From positions 40,942-104,941 of the forward strand of contig DPGH01000013.1 in assembly GCA_003523255.1 (NCBI GenBank): a stretch of DNA of 64,000 nucleotides. The letters run 5' to 3'. The DNA comes from Clostridiales bacterium (GTDB taxonomy: Bacteria > Bacillota > Clostridia > Christensenellales > Borkfalkiaceae). Numbering within the stretch: the stretch's first letter is position 1; every line of letters begins with the position of its first letter. The position numbers were made by a program, and so were the translations under genes. Below the pieces are notes generated by a model. It had not been told where the DNA came from. It did no database searches and saw only the letters and a program-made list of their open reading frames with translations. This document shows, in pieces, positions 60,914-64,000 of this stretch.

Positions 60914-60925
60914 TATATTCACCGA

Positions 60926-61390
60926 TTAAGCGAGTAAAAGTATAGATACTACGAGCCCGAGTATCGCGTAAGTTTCGACCATTGCCGGGAAAAGTATGAG
61001 TTTACCCGAAATGCTTTCGTTCTTCGCGATGGCGTGTATGCCGCCGACAGCCGTTTTGCCTTGATATATGCCGGTTACGAGACCGGTTATCATAAGAGGC
61101 AAAGACGCCGCGAAAACTCTCGCGCCCTCTAATGCGGTGGTAACGTTCGCCGCGTTGGACGAACCGATTATCGCGAAAACGAATCCGTAAATACCCTGCG
61201 TTGCGGGCAGAACCACGAGTATCAGCACTTTGCTGAACTTTTTGGGGTCTTCCGCAAGTACGCCCGAAGCCGCCGAACCGGTTTTGAACAAACCGATAGA
61301 ACTGCCCACGCCGCAAAGCGCGGCGCACAGCGCGAGTCCGAGATAGGCAAACGCCTGTCCGTTTTCTGCAAAGCCGAATAATGTGCCCAT
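60926..61390 (-). CDS. ntpK: V-type ATPase proteolipid (rotor ring) subunit K, Na+-type
   Basis: 154 residues, four helices (two hairpins). The residues that bind Na+ in E. hirae NtpK are all present at the same numbers: Leu61, Thr64 and Gln65 in LPATQGIYG, Tyr68, Gln110 in GIYQGK and Glu139 in MVETYA. The first hairpin has no carboxylate, as in E. hirae. This points to Na+ rather than H+ transport. Confidence 0.94.
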   Translation of the reverse strand: MGTLFGFAENGQAFAYLGLALCAALCGVGSSIGLFKTGSAASGVLAEDPKKFSKVLILVVLPATQGIYGFVFAIIGSSNAANVTTALEGARVFAASLPLMITGLVTGIYQGKTAVGGIHAIAKNESISGKLILFPAMVETYAILGLVVSILLLA

Positions 61391-61419
61391 AAGTCAAACC
61401 TCCGTTATATGACTAACTT

Positions 61420-63411
61420 TTATTTTGTAACGTAAATGTATTTAAGTTCCGAGCCGAAAGGCGTAAACTTTTCGCCCTCGCCCGTATAGAACTTCGAAAA
61501 ATATTCTATATACTGCAACCTGCTGTCGTGTATATACGCGCCGAGTACGCCCATCGCAAGGTTAAACGCGTGTCCGATAACCATCACGACCGCGCCTAAT
61601 ACGTAGCCCGCGCCGCCGCCCGCGATAAGACCTAAGCCCATATCGTTAAACGTAGAGGCGATTATCATGCCCGAAATCATAAGTCCGAACAAGCGCGCGT
61701 AACTCAATATATCGCTCATCAGATTTATAAGTCCGTAAATCGCGCCGAATCCTTTAGAAAACTTGCCGAAGCCTTTTTCGTTCCTTCCCGCGGTGAGCGC
61801 TGCAAGCGCGAGAGCTGAAAGAGTAACTATAAGCGCCGGTTTTTGTATTTTATCGAAAAAGGCGGTAACTTCTTCGCTTACTTCAACGTTTAAGTAACCC
61901 ATTAAAAAGTTGAAAACCGCGCCCACGAACCCTATAAAGAAAAGCACCCATAAAAGTCCGTCGAATATGCCGCCGAGAACGTCCTTATGCTTAAAACAAT
62001 TAAGGGCCTTCATAAAATACCCCGTCGCTATCTGAATAACGCCGAGAAGCAAACAGAAAAGCAATATCGTCATAATGCTATTCATGTTAAGCGGTTTTGC
62101 CGCTGGATTCGGCAAAAGGGAAAACGGCATAATTTCAAACCCGAAAAACGAGTTGAACAGCACGCCGAAAATTATCGTAAACACGCCGCCTATCGCTATA
62201 ACGTTCCACAATTTTTTGGCGCCGCCCGGGGTTTTTATGCGCATGGAAAGCACGCTGCCGAGCGCAATCATCAAAAGGCCGTAGCCTATATCCGCCATTA
62301 TAACGCCCATAAACAACATAAAAAAGAAGAACACGGTTTTGTTCGGGTCTACTTCTCTGTAATCGGGCGGCGAATACATATCCGTAACGAATTCCGCCTG
62401 CGACACCAGTTTATCGTTTTTTGTAAGCGTAGGAACGGTTTCCCCTTCCTCAGGCTCGCAAAACTCGGTAAACACCGCGTCGGACACGGTGTAAATCGCT
62501 TTTTCAACCTTTTCGCGGTTTTCTTTCGGTAAAAACCCTTCGAGCATAAAAGTCGACGCGGTATGCTCGAATTTCGCGCCGGAAACGGCTTTTTGCGTTT
62601 CAAAACGGTATCTGTCGGATAAAACTTTAAGTTCTTTAAGATACTTCGCTTTATCGCAAATCTCTTTTTCGAGCCTTTCGGTTTCGGCGTCAAGTTCGAG
62701 AATTTTTTTCTCTTCTTTAAGGGCGGCGTCCTCGGGATATACCGCGTCCTTAAAAGGACAAGCCGTAAAGCCCGCTTCCGTAAGCAGCGCGGAAAGTTTA
62801 TCCGCTTCTTCTTTAAGCGCGACCGCGACTATAACGGGCTGTCCCGCTTCCGCAAGCACCTTAACGTCCGAAAATTCTTCGAGAGAAACGGCGTCGGTAA
62901 GTTTTTTAAGAGATTCCGACTTAACCGTGCCGAAAAACGTTTTTACGTGAGGAGTATCGACGAATTCCGAAAATTTGCTTTTTATTGTAACGTAAGGCGT
63001 TAAATTAGCGCATAAATTAACGCGTTTTACTCTTTCAAGCTTTATTTCCGCCGTTTTTTCTTCGGCGCGCTTTATTTCTTCCGCAACGGCGAAAAGTTCG
63101 TTTTCTTTTTCGGTTATACGCGCAAAATCTTCGTACGAAACGACAAACGCGCCGAGCGACTCTTTAACGCCGGCGTATTCTTTATCGTTTTTACGACGCT
63201 CTAAAAGTGCGGTCAGCGTTTCGACCGCGCTTTCTAACGAAGCGTGTTTTTCTTCGAGTTCCTCGGGCACGCAAACGACCTGCGAAACGCCTTCGTCCGC
63301 GTTTTTAAACGAAAGTTCTACGCACCCCGTTTCGGAAAGCGCGTCAAGCAGTTCGTTCCTCGCGGAAGTCATTCCGACGAGCCTGATTTTACTCATCTCG
63401 ACGATAGCCAT
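61420..63411 (-). CDS. ntpI: V-type ATPase subunit I (a-type stator)
   Basis: 663 residues: long coiled-coil N-half, then seven or so helices with the GYGLLM and SYARLFGLMISGM regions holding the essential Arg of the ion channel. It forms the two half channels next to the K ring. Ends with FTPFGSELKYIYV. Confidence 0.92.
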   Translation of the reverse strand: MAIVEMSKIRLVGMTSARNELLDALSETGCVELSFKNADEGVSQVVCVPEELEEKHASLESAVETLTALLERRKNDKEYAGVKESLGAFVVSYEDFARITEKENELFAVAEEIKRAEEKTAEIKLERVKRVNLCANLTPYVTIKSKFSEFVDTPHVKTFFGTVKSESLKKLTDAVSLEEFSDVKVLAEAGQPVIVAVALKEEADKLSALLTEAGFTACPFKDAVYPEDAALKEEKKILELDAETERLEKEICDKAKYLKELKVLSDRYRFETQKAVSGAKFEHTASTFMLEGFLPKENREKVEKAIYTVSDAVFTEFCEPEEGETVPTLTKNDKLVSQAEFVTDMYSPPDYREVDPNKTVFFFFMLFMGVIMADIGYGLLMIALGSVLSMRIKTPGGAKKLWNVIAIGGVFTIIFGVLFNSFFGFEIMPFSLLPNPAAKPLNMNSIMTILLFCLLLGVIQIATGYFMKALNCFKHKDVLGGIFDGLLWVLFFIGFVGAVFNFLMGYLNVEVSEEVTAFFDKIQKPALIVTLSALALAALTAGRNEKGFGKFSKGFGAIYGLINLMSDILSYARLFGLMISGMIIASTFNDMGLGLIAGGGAGYVLGAVVMVIGHAFNLAMGVLGAYIHDSRLQYIEYFSKFYTGEGEKFTPFGSELKYIYVTK

Positions 63412-63412
63412 T

Positions 63413-63721
63413 TTACTTAATCAATCCTTCGAGTATAAAGTCCGCCGCGTCCAAAAGTTTTTCTTTTGCGCGGGTTTTCATCTCTTCCGCTTCTTTTTCG
63501 CTTTTCGCTATTTTTGCGGCGTATACCTCGTCGGCTTTTTTATCCGCAGCAAAAAGCGCGGCTTTTTTATAATCTGCGGCTTTGACTTTCGCTTCTGCCT
63601 TTATAGCCTCCGCCTTGGCGTCGGCTGCGGCGCGAATTTCTCTCGCACGGTCGGCGGAAAGCGCGATTTTTTCCTCGGAAAGCCGTTCCGCTTCGAGTAT
63701 GGTTGAAATGATTTCGGTCAT
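63413..63721 (-). CDS. ntpF: V-type ATPase peripheral-stalk subunit (NtpF/G-type)
   Basis: 102 residues, almost entirely an Ala/Lys/Glu-rich coiled coil (EAERLSEEKIALSADRAREI ...). It is the first gene of the operon, the position of ntpF in E. hirae, and pairs with subunit E in the outer stalk. It is separated from subunit I by 1 nt. Confidence 0.85.
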   Translation of the reverse strand: MTEIISTILEAERLSEEKIALSADRAREIRAAADAKAEAIKAEAKVKAADYKKAALFAADKKADEVYAAKIAKSEKEAEEMKTRAKEKLLDAADFILEGLIK

Positions 63722-63777
63722 AAAACCCCCGTAAAAGTATACGCCATACGTAACGTTTTAATTAGAACTTTAATATT

Positions 63778-63806
63778 ATTATATTATATAAACCAGACTC
63801 CGTCAA
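63778..63806 (-). promoter_or_regulatory. Promoter of the V-ATPase/glcK operon
   Basis: On the minus strand TTGACG (63806-63801), 17-base spacer, TATAAT (63783-63778), giving a leader of about 50 nt. Confidence 0.8.
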
Positions 63807-63909
63807 GCGAAATTTAAAAATTAACCGTCTATAAAAATTCGTTTGCATACCGTCCGTTTTTTGCGATAAAAAATTTTTTTCCGAATTTTAAATTTACCCG
63901 TAAAAACAC

Positions 63910-63938
63910 TTGCTTTTTGGTTTTAAATTTGGTATATT
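63910..63938 (+). promoter_or_regulatory. Promoter of tRNA-Val
   Basis: TTGCTT (63910-63915), 17-base spacer, TATATT (63933-63938), 20 nt before the tRNA. Confidence 0.6.
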
Positions 63939-63958
63939 ATATCAGCAATGGAACGGAC

Positions 63959-64000
63959 GGGAGCATAGCTCAGCTGGGAGAGCATCTGCCTTACAAGCAG
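63959..64000 (+). tRNA. tRNA-Val (TAC), 5' part only
   Basis: Acceptor strand GGGAGCA, then TA, D-arm GCTC...GAGC, A26, and anticodon stem/loop TCTGC-CTTACAA-GCAG with anticodon TAC. The gene is cut by the window end after position 42. Confidence 0.92.

Noticed and set aside
1..64000. CRISPR array, insertion sequences or rRNA genes
   Set aside because: No regularly spaced repeats, transposase genes or rRNA segments were seen.

Overview
The window is a chromosomal segment of an anaerobic, low-to-moderate GC Firmicute, most likely a Clostridia-type gut bacterium. Evidence: the large Alu-containing Firmicutes form of SRP RNA, a Firmicutes-type (type 2) GalT, a reverse rubrerythrin with a PerR-like regulator, a six-subunit Rnf complex, an Enterococcus-like V-type ATPase operon and a likely YtxC sporulation protein. 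The species cannot be named from the sequence.

Positions 1 to about 12,650 are one end of a tailed-phage prophage, transcribed entirely on the minus strand and running off the left edge. Read in transcription order (right to left) it has a ribbon-helix-helix protein, small zinc-ribbon and membrane proteins, a block of DNA methyltransferases, an XRE regulator, an HUH replication initiator, a fourth methyltransferase, two small-terminase candidates flanking an HNH-kinase fusion, the large terminase, a Com-like zinc protein and the start of the portal gene. Four methyltransferases of different classes (D12, beta-class N4/N6, circularly permuted C5, phage-Dam) occur with no recognisable restriction enzyme. 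Two places pair a consensus promoter with an intrinsic terminator: a roughly 67-nt RNA opposite the rep leader, and a roughly 124-nt leader before portal. No integrase is visible; it would have to lie beyond the left edge.

From 12.66 kb the host chromosome follows: an ACT-domain/PFL-family pair, a YtxC-like gene, a PMCA-type Ca2+ pump, a phosphoribosyltransferase with a two-component system, nadE, galT-galE with a THUMP methyltransferase, rhaBAD, reverse rubrerythrin with a PerR-like repressor behind a near-perfect Fur-type box, an XRE/small membrane protein divergon, flavodoxin, VanZ, malQ, purA, an SDR, efp, a peptidase, RNA-modification genes, ileS, SRP RNA, a lipoprotein and a polytopic membrane protein.

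Positions 45.8-51.7 kb hold a NusG_II protein, a Gx transporter and rnfCDGEAB. Positions 51.7-63.8 kb hold a minus-strand operon for a V-type ATPase in the E. hirae ntp gene order, translationally coupled to a glucokinase and followed by a ROK-type protein and a SIS protein. The proteolipid carries all the Na+ ligands known from E. hirae NtpK at identical residue numbers, so Na+ is the likely coupling ion for the ATPase; Rnf may feed the same ion circuit. The window ends inside a tRNA-Val gene.
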